Below are positions 27,001 through 34,989 of a stretch of DNA of 42,405 nt, in pieces. Source of the DNA: an uncultured Nitrospira sp. (GTDB lineage: Bacteria > Nitrospirota > Nitrospiria > Nitrospirales > Nitrospiraceae); the NCBI GenBank assembly GCA_902500755.1, contig CABVRV010000011.1:8659-51063 (forward strand), written 5' to 3'. The notes beneath the pieces are model-generated. The model worked only from the letters and a program-made list of their open reading frames with translations. It had not been told where the DNA came from and ran no database searches. Positions within the stretch are counted from its first letter, which is position 1; each line of letters starts with the position of its first letter. Both the position numbers and the translations under genes were made by a program.

Positions 27001-27765
27001 TGCCCGATGAATCTCCTCGAATCCGGCCCTGCGCTGACCGCCAATACCGGCCTCTCTCATGCTCACACCGTCCTTGAACATGCTCAGCAGAACCGGATTG
27101 CGATGTTGGTGAATCGACCGTTAAATGCCATGCTCGGACAGAACAGAATGCTACGCCTTGCGGATCTGCCGCTCGAAGATAATCCCATCGATTTCAATAC
27201 ACATCTCGGGGGGCTGGGTGCGCTTGAACAGGAATACCGAAGCTCCATCGCGCCACATGTCCAAGGTACTGGGACTGAAGCAGCGCCCACGGACTTCTTC
27301 AATTGGTCGATCGAACTGCAACGGCTACGTCCCCAGATTCAGGGACTGGAACATTGGGAACAGATCGAACATCGCATGATCGCTCCCCGAATCAACCAAG
27401 TATTCCAGCTGCTTGACCGTCAACTTGCAGGAGATACGGCTGAACAGTGGGGAAACTGGCGTCAACGCTATGTTCCCGAGCTCCTGACCCTGCTGCGAGG
27501 CCTGCGGCATGAAGCGACCGTCCGAAGTCGAACCCGAACCGACCAAGTTACGCAAGCAATCGACCCGTTCCTGCCGGCATCGCGTCGAGCCTCCTCACTC
27601 TCTCAAAAGGCGCTATGGGTCCTTGCCAGCACGCCAGGGGTCACCTGCGTTTTGAACGGCATGCGCACGACTCGCTATGTTGAGGATACCCTCTCCGTGT
27701 TGAAGTGGGAACCGCTCAAAGAGGCCCGGCCTATCTATGAAGCCGCAGCAAAACTGCCTCGGTGA
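24085..27765 (+). CDS. YyaL-type thioredoxin/glycosidase-fold protein fused to an aldo/keto reductase
   Basis: A single 1226-residue frame with two unrelated enzymes. Residues 1-690 are a YyaL/SSP411 (DUF255) protein: [20 protein letters not shown], a thioredoxin-like domain with Cys58-x-x-Cys61 in [10 protein letters not shown], a six-hairpin helical domain ([20 protein letters not shown]) and the family's late segment [15 protein letters not shown]. After a linker of about 40 residues, an aldo/keto reductase begins near 733 ([11 protein letters not shown]) with its full tetrad: Asp and Tyr in [11 protein letters not shown], Lys in VVSKIGY, His in CLLHNPEYY. This part is about 490 residues, longer than the usual 300. 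An AGGGTGA site precedes the ATG. There is no signal peptide, so it should be cytoplasmic. The substrate is unknown. Confidence 0.9.
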   Translation: MSSSSEKQNPNRLIHETSPYLLQHAYNPVDWYPWGPEALQLAKDKNRPILLSIGYSACHWCHVMERESFENETIAELMNRWFICIKVDREERPDLDEIYMAATVTMNHGQGGWPMTVFLTPDQEPFFAGTYFPPEDRWGRPGFGSVLKKIADYWETRPSEIHTQAKELTRQLQGTRQIPSPISISESLLHEAVGQFQEEFDEAHGGFGTAPKFPPAMGLSFLLRSHRRSGDPRTLAMVTKTLDMMAAGGIYDHIGGGFARYSTDARWLVPHFEKMLYDNALLARIYVEAYQVTKKPLYRQVATEILDYIRREMTGPEGGIYSSTDADSEGIEGKFFVWTPDEVGNVLKNDEDARRFCALYDITASGNWEHTSIPNRLRPIEEVARQLNLTPDELMETASRVRPLLYEARRQRIPPGLDDKVITSWNGMMLSAMAEAARVFGEARYLDNARRTADFLLRSHAKPDGRLLRTSRAARAHLDAYLEDYAYLAEGLIDLYEAGGGESYLQAAARLAEFLITDFMDQEQGGFFTTAKHHESLILRHREGTDGAIPSANAVAASALARLSFHFDRDEWRYTAISAVRAYGRPMTRYPRAFAKSLTVLDFLTEGPVELAIVASESLDELRAIREAVAQCYLPNRVVATGLPGHPSSLPLLKDRSAISGKATLYVCRNYSCRQPITDPRVVEDALVKELATMPGSQDDPKLLQGATLSGHATSRGTAAYASRMMAREGESSLVHAFTTLGTTGLTTTRIGFGTYRVDMHNAEYREALRKALRTSCNLIDTSTNYMDGDSERLVGSVLAELAALGEIRRDELIVVSKIGYVQGENLKLAESREKSGRPYPEVVKYGDGIWHCIHPEFLADQLMLSLDRLGVATLDVCLLHNPEYYFSEATHRGETDLETLRADFYTRLERAFVYLESQVSEGRLQYYGVSSNTVASPSDDPEATSLERMIQAAKTAAQLVGSANHHFQVLQCPMNLLESGPALTANTGLSHAHTVLEHAQQNRIAMLVNRPLNAMLGQNRMLRLADLPLEDNPIDFNTHLGGLGALEQEYRSSIAPHVQGTGTEAAPTDFFNWSIELQRLRPQIQGLEHWEQIEHRMIAPRINQVFQLLDRQLAGDTAEQWGNWRQRYVPELLTLLRGLRHEATVRSRTRTDQVTQAIDPFLPASRRASSLSQKALWVLASTPGVTCVLNGMRTTRYVEDTLSVLKWEPLKEARPIYEAAAKLPR

Positions 27766-27930
27766 CGTACTCCCCCTTATTTCATTCTAGAAGATCTCTT
27801 AGGAGGTCTGCTGCCTTCTTAGGTTAAAGACCTCGATCACCGTTTCCAGCACACAGAGGGTAGCCCTGACCTTCTCCGTGCTGCTCCGGCGCATGCGCCT
27901 ATCACAACGCAACATTTAACACATGACTTC

Positions 27931-27959
27931 TTGACAGCCCCTCGCTCATTCACTAAGGT
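27931..27959 (+). promoter_or_regulatory. Candidate sigma-70 promoter of the ppx/tmk-like operon
   Basis: A perfect -35 TTGACA (27931-27936), a 17-base spacer and a -10 TAAGGT (27954-27959; first, second and last consensus bases kept). Transcription would start about 24 bases before the GTG at 27990. Confidence 0.5.
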
Positions 27960-27989
27960 TCATCCGTTCTTACCTTGCAGGATATTTCT

Positions 27990-29543
27990 GTGTCAAAACT
28001 TGCCGTTATCGATATCGGAACAAATTCCATCCATATGGTACTGGCAGAAATTCTGCCGGATGCCAGCTTCAAGATTCTTGATCGGTTCAAGGACATGACC
28101 CGGTTGGGTAACGGCGCGTTTGCGAGCAAACGACTCGCCGATGAGGTCATGGCTCGAGCCCTTGAAGTCCTGAAGACGTTAGTGACGCTGGCCCGCAACA
28201 AAGGTTTTGATCGTGTGATCGCCGTTGCCACCAGCGCGGTGCGCGAAGCCGAAAACGGCGGTGATTTTGTCTCCATGATCATGGAAGAAACCGGCCTGAG
28301 AGTGCGCGTGATCAGCGGGACGGAAGAAGCTCGGCTGATCTTCCTAGGGGTCAAAAACAGCATTGCACTCACGGATGAGCCCACATTGGTCGTGGACATC
28401 GGCGGCGGTTCGGTGGAATTGATCGTAGGCCATCGCGAAGGGATGATTCATGGAACAAGCCTCAAGCTCGGCGCGATCCGATTAGCTGAACAATACCTTC
28501 CTAAGACTCCGCCGTCAGAGCACATGATGCAGGCGCTTAAACAGGCCGTGCTCTCTCCCTTGCGCGAGGCAGTCGCATCGTTCAAGACGAGGAAGTTTCG
28601 CTCACTCGTCGCCACCTCCGGGATGGCTGCCAACATCGCTGAAGTGATCCATTTGCGCCACACGGGACGACCGCTGCCACAGCATAATCTTGCGACGGTG
28701 TCGCTCAAAGATATCCGTGTCCTTGAAGCAGAGCTGGCTCAAGCCTCAGTGAAAGCTCGCTTGTCCATTCCTGGCCTGGATCCCAAACGTGTCGATACCC
28801 TTCTCCCGGCCACCGTTCTACTCCGCTGCCTCTTGGAGCTTTCCGGCCTCAATGAACTGACATTATGCGACAAGGCTATTCGCGAGGGTGTGATCTACGA
28901 CTTCATTGTACGGCATCGTGAGGGCCTGAAGGCTGAAAACGAGATTCCCGACATTCGTCGCCGCAACGTGATCGGCCTCGCGCGTCGCTGTCACGCGCCT
29001 GAATCGCATTCGCTGCATGTCGCTGAGCTCGCGCTGAGCCTGTTTGATCAAACGCAGCGGGTGCATCGCTTAGGGCCGCAAGAACGGACCTGGCTGGAGT
29101 ACGCCTCGATCTTGCACGATGTGGGATATCATATCAATCCGCGACAACATCACAAGCACGCCTATTACCTCATCACACACAGCGATGTAGCCGGGTTGGC
29201 CGCAGAAGAAATCGACGTGGTTGCCACCGTCGCCCGCTACCACCGGCGTGCGCTGCCGGCCCTCAAACACGAAGAATTTGACCGGCTCACACCTCGGATT
29301 CAACGGGTGGTTAAGATTCTTGCATCCTTGTTACGGATCGCCGACGGACTCGATCGCACTCATTTCTCCCTTGTCCGGGCCGTGCACGTCAAATTCGGAA
29401 AACAGATCATGATCGAGGTACATCTCGCGGGTGATGCGGAGATGGAGTTGTGGGCGGCGAAGAGTCGGGCTGATCTGTTCGAACAGGTATTCCACCGACG
29501 GATCCAGTTCTCAAAAGTGTTGTTGGAAACCCGCAAATCATGA
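27990..29543 (+). CDS. Ppx/GppA family exopolyphosphatase / pppGpp phosphatase
   Basis: Hydrolyses polyphosphate or the guanosine pentaphosphate alarmone. The protein has the actin-like phosphate motifs (AVIDIGTNSIHMVL, and VVDIGGGSVELIVG), the Glu-bearing VISGTEEARLIFLG, and a C-terminal HD-type helical domain (ILHDVGYHINPRQHHKHAY). I start it at the GTG at 27990 because AGGA lies 7 bases upstream; a TTG at 27975 would add five residues and overlap that site. Its stop overlaps the next gene's ATG (ATGA), so they are translationally coupled. Sequence does not separate Ppx from GppA activity. Confidence 0.88.
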   Translation: MSKLAVIDIGTNSIHMVLAEILPDASFKILDRFKDMTRLGNGAFASKRLADEVMARALEVLKTLVTLARNKGFDRVIAVATSAVREAENGGDFVSMIMEETGLRVRVISGTEEARLIFLGVKNSIALTDEPTLVVDIGGGSVELIVGHREGMIHGTSLKLGAIRLAEQYLPKTPPSEHMMQALKQAVLSPLREAVASFKTRKFRSLVATSGMAANIAEVIHLRHTGRPLPQHNLATVSLKDIRVLEAELAQASVKARLSIPGLDPKRVDTLLPATVLLRCLLELSGLNELTLCDKAIREGVIYDFIVRHREGLKAENEIPDIRRRNVIGLARRCHAPESHSLHVAELALSLFDQTQRVHRLGPQERTWLEYASILHDVGYHINPRQHHKHAYYLITHSDVAGLAAEEIDVVATVARYHRRALPALKHEEFDRLTPRIQRVVKILASLLRIADGLDRTHFSLVRAVHVKFGKQIMIEVHLAGDAEMELWAAKSRADLFEQVFHRRIQFSKVLLETRKS

Positions 29544-30289
29544 GTGAGCCCCACTCCACCACGACGGCGCCTCACCCTTATCCAGGCAAGCTGATCATCG
29601 TCGAAGGCATCGATGGATCAGGAAAGAGCACTCAACTACAACTCTTGCACAAGTGGCTCGAGTCAAAAGGCTATAAGGTCTTCTTTACTGAGTGGAATTC
29701 CTCGGAATTGGTGAAGGAGACCACGAAGCGAGGGAAGAAATCAAAGAGCCTTACCCCGACCACATTCAGCTTGCTGCACGCCACGGACTTTGCCAGCCGA
29801 CTCTATCATCACATTCTCCCTCCTCTGAAGGCCGGGATGATTGTCTTGGCTGATCGTTATATGTACACGGCGTTCGCACGCGATGTCGTCCGCGGCGTGT
29901 CGGCTGAGTGGGTCCGCAAACTCTATGCCTTTGCCATCACACCCGATATGGCGTTCTATTTCAAAGTTCCGATTGAGGTCGCCATCTCCCGACTCCTGCG
30001 AGGGACGCGCGGTCAATTCAAGTACTATGAAGCCGGTATGGATATGAATCTAAGCCCTGACCTGACCCAGAGTTTTCAGATCTTTCAATCGCGAATTCTC
30101 ACGGAATACGACAAGATCGTGGACGAATTCGGTCTCTTGACGATGGATGCGACCCAAGACATCGAGACGCAACAGGAGCTCATGCGGACGCTGGTGTCCG
30201 ACACTCTGCGCGGCTACAAACCAAAACGAGGCATCTATGGTCGACGCACGCTTTTTTGGCGACGGTTTGACGTACATACATCCGAGTGA
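29540..30289 (+). CDS. Thymidylate-kinase-like P-loop kinase, copy 1
   Basis: A 249-residue kinase of the thymidylate kinase fold: intact P-loop EGIDGSGKST (Lys29), the DRY motif in VLADRYMYTAFARD, and a helical LID region without the classic Tmk arginine pattern. It differs enough from housekeeping Tmk that dTMP should not be assumed. PPK2 polyphosphate kinases share this general fold, which matters next to a Ppx/GppA gene (inference). It overlaps the upstream gene by 4 bases and the next gene by 53 bases. Copy 2 is clearly its paralogue (both have LADRYxYTAFARD). Confidence 0.82.
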   Translation: MSEPHSTTTAPHPYPGKLIIVEGIDGSGKSTQLQLLHKWLESKGYKVFFTEWNSSELVKETTKRGKKSKSLTPTTFSLLHATDFASRLYHHILPPLKAGMIVLADRYMYTAFARDVVRGVSAEWVRKLYAFAITPDMAFYFKVPIEVAISRLLRGTRGQFKYYEAGMDMNLSPDLTQSFQIFQSRILTEYDKIVDEFGLLTMDATQDIETQQELMRTLVSDTLRGYKPKRGIYGRRTLFWRRFDVHTSE

Positions 30290-30959
30290 GCTCAAAGGAA
30301 AACTGATCGCCATTGAAGGGACCGACGGAGTCGGCCGCTCGACTCACATCGAGCTGTTGCAAGAATGGTTGGAGGTGCAAGGGTATGGGGTGATCACGAC
30401 CGGATGGACTCGATCCAATCTGATGTCTAAAACTATCGAAATGGCAAAAGCCGGCAATATCGTCGACCGATGGTCTCTCAGCCTGCTCTATGCAACGGAT
30501 TTTGCCGACCGCCTGGAACACCAGGTCATTCCTGCTCTCCGATCGGGGTTTGTCGTCTTGGCAGATCGGTACATCTACACGGCGTTCGCGCGAGATTTCG
30601 TGCGCAGCGCCGATCGCGCATGGATTCGTGATGTATTCGGGTTTGCGCCGATTCCAGACCTTGTCTGCTACTTACGGATTGATGTCGAGACCCTTGCGCT
30701 TCGTGTCATCGAAACCACTGGCATGAATTATTGGGAATCCGGCATGGACCTTCGGTTGGGATCCGATCTGTATGACAGTTTTAAGAAATACCAATCCCTC
30801 TTAATAGAGGAATTCGACAAAATGGCCATTGAATTTCGCTTCAATGTTGTCGACGCGAGAAAATCGCCCGAAGAGATCCAGGATGAGCTCAAAGGCTATA
30901 TCCTCCCCGTCTTGCAGAACCACAAGCCCGGTATCAGCGCTGGAGGGGGCGGGGCCTAG
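30237..30959 (+). CDS. Thymidylate-kinase-like protein, copy 2, with P-loop Lys replaced by Arg
   Basis: A 240-residue paralogue of copy 1. The ATG at 30237 is preceded by GAGG and lies inside the end of copy 1 (53-base overlap, other frame). The P-loop reads EGTDGVGRST: Arg34 (codon CGC) sits where the catalytic Lys is expected, a change that strongly weakens most P-loop kinases. The DRY segment VLADRYIYTAFARD and the fold pattern are kept, so it is not simply decaying. Since Tmk enzymes are dimers, an active/inactive heterodimer with copy 1 is possible. It ends tail-to-tail with sixA, the two stops sharing CTAG. It has a Gly-rich C-terminal tail. Confidence 0.8.
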   Translation: MVDARFFGDGLTYIHPSELKGKLIAIEGTDGVGRSTHIELLQEWLEVQGYGVITTGWTRSNLMSKTIEMAKAGNIVDRWSLSLLYATDFADRLEHQVIPALRSGFVVLADRYIYTAFARDFVRSADRAWIRDVFGFAPIPDLVCYLRIDVETLALRVIETTGMNYWESGMDLRLGSDLYDSFKKYQSLLIEEFDKMAIEFRFNVVDARKSPEEIQDELKGYILPVLQNHKPGISAGGGGA

Positions 30960-31489
30960 GATTGTTCGCGTTGTCGTCTTATCCCTGCCCGCTTGCCCAG
31001 CACCCGCAGCTGCATTGGTGGTAACCACCAGCGCAACCTGCACTGCCCCGCCCTGCCCTTCCCTTCCACTTCTAGACAAGCGGCCCCGGCTTTCTTGATC
31101 GGGAAATTCAGAAGCACTTTCCCGCACAGAAAGAGGCTCACCACTTCGCCGAGAAAGGGCTCATGGCCCACGCAGAGCACCACAGCGTCCGAAGGCAGCG
31201 TCCGGAGAATATTCACAAGCTGTTCAGGCTTTGCTCCAACCGCTAACTCTTCACGTGTCTCCACCTTCAAACCAGGACAAACCACCGTGCGAAGCAGCCT
31301 GGCAGTATCATAGGCCCGTACGAATGGGCTCGTGAATAGATGGGTCGGCTTACAGCCCAGCGCGGCAAGCCCCGCAGCGGCTTGTCGCACCCGCTTCTTT
31401 CCCCGCTCTGTAAGAGGGCGATTTTCATCCGTTCCTTCCCATTCGTCTCGCTCGACGGCAATGCCGTGGCGAATCAGAATACATTCCAT
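30956..31489 (-). CDS. sixA: Phosphohistidine phosphatase SixA
   Basis: Histidine-phosphatase-superfamily enzyme that removes phosphate from phosphohistidine in signalling proteins. The 177-residue protein starts MECILIRHGIAVE (RHG with catalytic His8), has PLTERGKKRVRQAA, FTSPFVRAYDTA with the second Arg, and the second His in VLCVGHEPFLG. Size fits SixA rather than a phosphoglycerate mutase. A GGAGGG site lies upstream of the ATG. The C-terminus is extended and basic (about 25 residues). It is convergent with the kinase operon, overlapping by 4 bases. Its substrate here is unknown. Confidence 0.85.
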   Translation of the reverse strand: MECILIRHGIAVERDEWEGTDENRPLTERGKKRVRQAAAGLAALGCKPTHLFTSPFVRAYDTARLLRTVVCPGLKVETREELAVGAKPEQLVNILRTLPSDAVVLCVGHEPFLGEVVSLFLCGKVLLNFPIKKAGAACLEVEGKGRAGQCRLRWWLPPMQLRVLGKRAGIRRQREQS

Positions 31490-31799
31490 AACATTCCCTC
31501 CACGCAGTGAGATCTAAACTTACCGGGAGACCAGTCTGTCGTTAACAAAGATTTTACCGAGTGATGACCATGTCGAAACCGAGATTGAGTACGCTGACGT
31601 CAGCCTCTACCAGAGAGATCGCCCAGATTATGGTTTTTTCTTTTGATGTTGTTGAGCGACGTCTAATATGCCCTAGCAACCGTGTGAATGACTTCGTCTT
31701 GGCACAACGACGCCATAGACAATTCGGTTATCGACACCCAATCTTAGAGAAGAAAGCTGGCATAACACAAGACAACCACTATCATCATGGAGATATGTC
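31490..31799. other. Intergenic region between divergent sixA and the winged-helix gene
   Basis: About 310 bases that must contain promoters for both genes. A possible plus-strand pair is TTTGAT (31642-31647) and TAATAT (31664-31669), 16 bases apart, ahead of the winged-helix gene; support is weak. The 80-codon frame at 31561-31803 is not protein-like. Confidence 0.35.
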
Positions 31800-32003
31800 A
31801 TGACTCAACAGGCGAAAGCTAAATTGCTGGCGATTGTTCATAAACACCGACACATTGCGCTGGAAGAACTTGTCAACAGCCTCCCCGAATTAACCTGGAA
31901 CCAAGTGTTTTCCATGGTGGATGAACTGAGCCGAAGACGATTGATCTCGTTGCGCCGACGAGGATTCGATTACGAGCTGCGGGCATGTTCGGCATCGGCC
32001 TAA
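31800..32003 (+). CDS. Small winged-helix-like protein
   Basis: A 67-residue protein predicted to be one winged helix-turn-helix: helix 1 (AKAKLLAIVHKHRHI), helix 2 (LEELVNSLPE), recognition-like helix (WNQVFSMVDELSRRRL) and a wing (ISLRRRGFDYELRA). GGAG lies 7 bases before the ATG. It could be a small DNA-binding regulator, but there is no effector domain and no target site was identified. It sits between sixA and the exopolysaccharide operon and could act on either (speculation). Confidence 0.7.
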   Translation: MTQQAKAKLLAIVHKHRHIALEELVNSLPELTWNQVFSMVDELSRRRLISLRRRGFDYELRACSASA

Positions 32004-32131
32004 CGACGCACGCTCCCGCAGAGGTACTATTGGGGAATCCGGCCTGAGAAGGGAAGAGAACGCCCAGCCAGTATGTGACGTCGCTCGCCGGCTAGTCGGT
32101 AGGCTCAGCAGCCTCTTTGAGCTGGGCGACT

Positions 32132-32566
32132 CTATGAGCTACGATTTTTTCCTGGTACCGTTGGCCGTCGAGCGCTGAGCCGTTCTATACGTTCCGCCAC
32201 ATCTCGATACTCAGAATCCTCCCGCCTGATCCAGCGGTAGGCCTCAAGTGTTTCTGCTACCCGTCCCAATGATTCCAGTGTGCGACCTAGAACGTAGAGA
32301 ATCTGGACGGTTTCTTTCGAGGAGACCGGAATGGCCTTGAGGGCTCGTTGAAATGCAGGAACAGCCTCCTCATAACGACCGGACAATTTGTAGCAAAGTC
32401 CGATCTGGGCATGCGCCTTCACGGCCAATGACCTATCGACGGTAGCCAGTTCCAACTGCTCAATGGCAGCTTTGTACAAACCGGCCTTCTTCAGCGCAAT
32501 TCCACGCTCATAACGTTCAGCAGGCTGCACCGTCTGATCAGATGCGTGCGTGACAGGGTCTGGCAT
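32132..32566 (-). CDS. Stand-alone TPR protein, last gene of the exopolysaccharide operon
   Basis: A 144-residue protein with about three tetratricopeptide repeats (YERGIALKKAGLYKAAIEQL, AHAQIGLCYKLSGRYEEAV, LYVLGRTLESLGRVAETLEA). It has no signal peptide, so it is cytoplasmic. It resembles the C-terminal TPR part of the upstream ATPase along its full length (for example YERGIALK/YERGMMLK and LYVLGRTLESLGR/LYFLGRSLESIGK), so it is a duplicate or split copy. It lies 140 bases after that gene on the same strand. Probably a scaffold for the same partner. Confidence 0.78.
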   Translation of the reverse strand: MPDPVTHASDQTVQPAERYERGIALKKAGLYKAAIEQLELATVDRSLAVKAHAQIGLCYKLSGRYEEAVPAFQRALKAIPVSSKETVQILYVLGRTLESLGRVAETLEAYRWIRREDSEYRDVAERIERLSARRPTVPGKNRSS

Positions 32567-32706
32567 GATTGTCTTGAATGATCCTCCCAGCTCTCACAAA
32601 CACCGATCTATCAGAACGAACATGCAGAACGAACATGAGTGTGTTGAAGGGAAAAGAGAATCAGCAGCAAGACGGAGATGTGAATTACCAGAACAGTCCC
32701 GAACAT

Positions 32707-34113
32707 CTACTTCTGGCTACCAATTAGGAACCGCTGAAAATTATCAACCACGCCGCTGAACCACGAATGCTTTCCTGCCGTGGATTGTTTGGTTTTGCGC
32801 GGCTGCCTTGGAGCCCCCTTCAACTCCTCCAATCGAGCCGTGACATCTCTGAAGGATGGGGCCGAATGATCGATGCGGTGATAGATTTCCACTGCTTGAC
32901 TCGTTTTCCCGATAGACTCGAGGCTGCGCCCCAAGAAATAGAGGACATCCGTCATATCTCGGGGAAGTGCCGCCGTATCGTCCAATGCCGTATGAAATGC
33001 CTGTATCGCAGCATGCGGCTCCCGCATTTTTACATGGCAGAATCCGACTTGTGCGTAGGCTTTGAGCCACAGCGCCTTATCCTTGGCTGCTGAATGGAAC
33101 ATGTCGATTGCCTCTTTTAGCCGCCCATCATCTTTAAGCATCATCCCCCGCTCATAGTCTTCTTCCGGGGAGCTGACCGGACTGGTCTCAGGAAATTCAT
33201 CGGCAGCTATGGTCGGGGCAGGAGCCGGAACGGAATCCTTGAGTTCGGTCGGATCTTCCGGCGCAGCCGCCAGGTCTCCCAACTCTTCCTTCCCGGCCAG
33301 GGGGAGAATCCCTCCGTTGAGCCGATCAAGCGCTGCTTGAGCCACCAACTTCGAGGTAACGATGGGCGCTTGCTCCGCGTATCCATAGGTCAACGTGATA
33401 TCGGACACCTGATTGATCAATCGTGGGTTCCCTCGGCTCAATCGATGTATCAATGCGCAAGCCTTGTCGGTGAAGAGCCTCCGGTGCCTGCCCGCAACTT
33501 GTATTCGATGACGAATAAAGTTGGCGGTATCCGCTTCTGACAGCGGTTTCAGATGATAGTCGACGACGATCCGTTGCGCGAATTGAGTCATGTCGACTCG
33601 TTGGAGCAAGGTATACAGATCCGGTTGACCAGAGAGGATGATCTGCAGCTTTAACGTTTTGCCGTCGTTCATGTTGGACAATAACCGCAATTCTTCGAGG
33701 AGTTCGGCCCCCAGACTTTGGGCTTCATCCACGATGAGAATGACGCGTCGAAAGCGCTTCGCCTCTTGCGTCAGAAACTCCGAAAACATGTGGTAGGCTT
33801 CGATCGGATCAAGACGCTTGGTGCTCAGCCCAAGAGCCAATAGGATCCACGGCAAGAGCTGCTCGATATCATAACGCGCATTTGTCACAAGCCCAATCTT
33901 ATGCTTGCTGCCGTGCTCAGCGATAAGTTTCTGGAGCAGGGAGGTTTTCCCCATCCCAGGATCTCCGGTAAGCACCATGAAAGGAGCCTGACTCACAATG
34001 CCGTACTCCAAGAGGCTGTACGCGGCCTGATGCTCGGACCCCGAATACAGAAAACTGCTGTCCGGCAAGAGCGCAAACGGCTTGGCCTTCAGGTGATAAA
34101 AGGATTCGTACAT
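32707..34113 (-). CDS. ExeA-like AAA ATPase of XrtA/PEP-CTERM type with C-terminal TPR extension
   Basis: ATPase typical of exosortase-linked exopolysaccharide loci. Residues 1-270 have the start MYESFYHLKAKPFALLPD, Walker A GDPGMGKTS, Walker B VILIVDEAQSL, sensor segment LQIILSGQPDL and the ExeA-type LSRGNPRLINQVSD. A Pro/Glu-rich linker (about 280-340) leads to a C-terminal TPR module (340-445) not found in the usual family length of about 270-370 residues. The total is 468. There is no membrane segment. The adjacent 144-residue gene repeats the TPR module. Its exact job in assembly is not established; regulation of export or of the kinase is possible. Confidence 0.85.
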   Translation of the reverse strand: MYESFYHLKAKPFALLPDSSFLYSGSEHQAAYSLLEYGIVSQAPFMVLTGDPGMGKTSLLQKLIAEHGSKHKIGLVTNARYDIEQLLPWILLALGLSTKRLDPIEAYHMFSEFLTQEAKRFRRVILIVDEAQSLGAELLEELRLLSNMNDGKTLKLQIILSGQPDLYTLLQRVDMTQFAQRIVVDYHLKPLSEADTANFIRHRIQVAGRHRRLFTDKACALIHRLSRGNPRLINQVSDITLTYGYAEQAPIVTSKLVAQAALDRLNGGILPLAGKEELGDLAAAPEDPTELKDSVPAPAPTIAADEFPETSPVSSPEEDYERGMMLKDDGRLKEAIDMFHSAAKDKALWLKAYAQVGFCHVKMREPHAAIQAFHTALDDTAALPRDMTDVLYFLGRSLESIGKTSQAVEIYHRIDHSAPSFRDVTARLEELKGAPRQPRKTKQSTAGKHSWFSGVVDNFQRFLIGSQK

Positions 34114-34147
34114 GGGTGTGTCTTTCGCCCCTCGATAGATTCCCCGA

Positions 34148-34975
34148 TCAAGACAGCATGGCTTTCATGTCGGCGAGGCCCAATGATGATCGGCCGGCTT
34201 TATTCAATACTGTTCCTAAGACAGGACGCGAGTCTCGCACCAACCCCAAAGCCCGCTGGAGTTCCTCGCCGGTGGTTTTGCCTTCTTCGACGACCATGAG
34301 GAGCGCATCCGTGTATGGAGCGAAGGCCAAGACATCAGCCGTATGAAGCAAAGGAGGAAGATCGAAGATGACGAAGCGCGAGGGGTATCGATGCTTCAGC
34401 TCCTCAACAAGGGCGACCATTTTCGGCGACGTCAGAATTTCGGTGGAATTTGAAATCGCTCTCCCCCCGGGCAGCAAGACAAATCGCCCGATGCCTGGAT
34501 GGAGGAGGAGGTCTTCAACAGGTTGATCGTCCAACAAATAGTCCGCGAGGCCCAGACAGTCCTGCACGCCGAACACCTTGTGCACACTGGGGTCTTGAAG
34601 GTCCGAGTCGACGAGGAGCACGGTCTGCGTCGTCTCCATCGCAAGACTCACGGCTAAATTGATCGCGGTTAACGTCTTCCCTTCGCCGTATCCCGGACTT
34701 GTGACTCCCACGACGTTCCAGCCGTTTTCTCGCAGTCGATGTGTCACTTGCGTTCGTAGGATCTTGTACGCATCGACGAACGGCCCTTTGTTGTGAGCGG
34801 CCATGACGCGATGTCCCTGCAGAACAGAACGTGGAACGGTCAGTGACCTGGTTCGCGTATAGGTGATGGGGGGCGGTACGGCCTGCTCCCCGGCAGACCG
34901 CTTTGGCGTCGCCTCCGCGGCAGATGTGCTTTTCAATTCTCGATAGAGATCAAGCGCTGTTCGAATCCGATCCAT
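34148..34975 (-). CDS. CpsD/CapB-like tyrosine-kinase-family ATPase of the exopolysaccharide locus
   Basis: Cytoplasmic partner of the chain-length regulator. The 275-residue protein (ATG at 34975, 14 bases after the upstream stop) begins MDRIRTALDLYRELKST. It has the YKILRTQVTHRL segment, a Walker A variant SPGYGEGKTLTAINLA, Walker A' VLLVDSDLQDPSVH and Walker B FVIFDLPPLL. Bacterial tyrosine kinases usually end in a Tyr cluster; here the end is RSSLGLADMKAMLS with no tyrosine, so autophosphorylation there is not expected. It fits the exosortase-locus kinase-like family. The order with the Wzz-like gene is conserved in such operons (established knowledge). Confidence 0.85.
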   Translation of the reverse strand: MDRIRTALDLYRELKSTSAAEATPKRSAGEQAVPPPITYTRTRSLTVPRSVLQGHRVMAAHNKGPFVDAYKILRTQVTHRLRENGWNVVGVTSPGYGEGKTLTAINLAVSLAMETTQTVLLVDSDLQDPSVHKVFGVQDCLGLADYLLDDQPVEDLLLHPGIGRFVLLPGGRAISNSTEILTSPKMVALVEELKHRYPSRFVIFDLPPLLHTADVLAFAPYTDALLMVVEEGKTTGEELQRALGLVRDSRPVLGTVLNKAGRSSLGLADMKAMLS

Positions 34976-34989
34976 GATGTTCCCGTTCC

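Noticed and set aside
27803-27834. Perfect 7-bp inverted repeat (GAGGTCT/AGACCTC) after the YyaL-AKR gene
   Set aside because: Its 18-base loop and missing T-run argue against a terminator.
31561-31803. 80-codon plus-strand frame before the winged-helix gene
   Set aside because: Its composition is unlike protein and its 3' part contains the winged-helix gene's ribosome-binding site; more likely promoter DNA.
32099-32113. Small hairpin AGGCT-CAGC-AGCCT between the winged-helix gene and the TPR gene
   Set aside because: Five pairs and a weak CTTT tail are too little for a terminator call.
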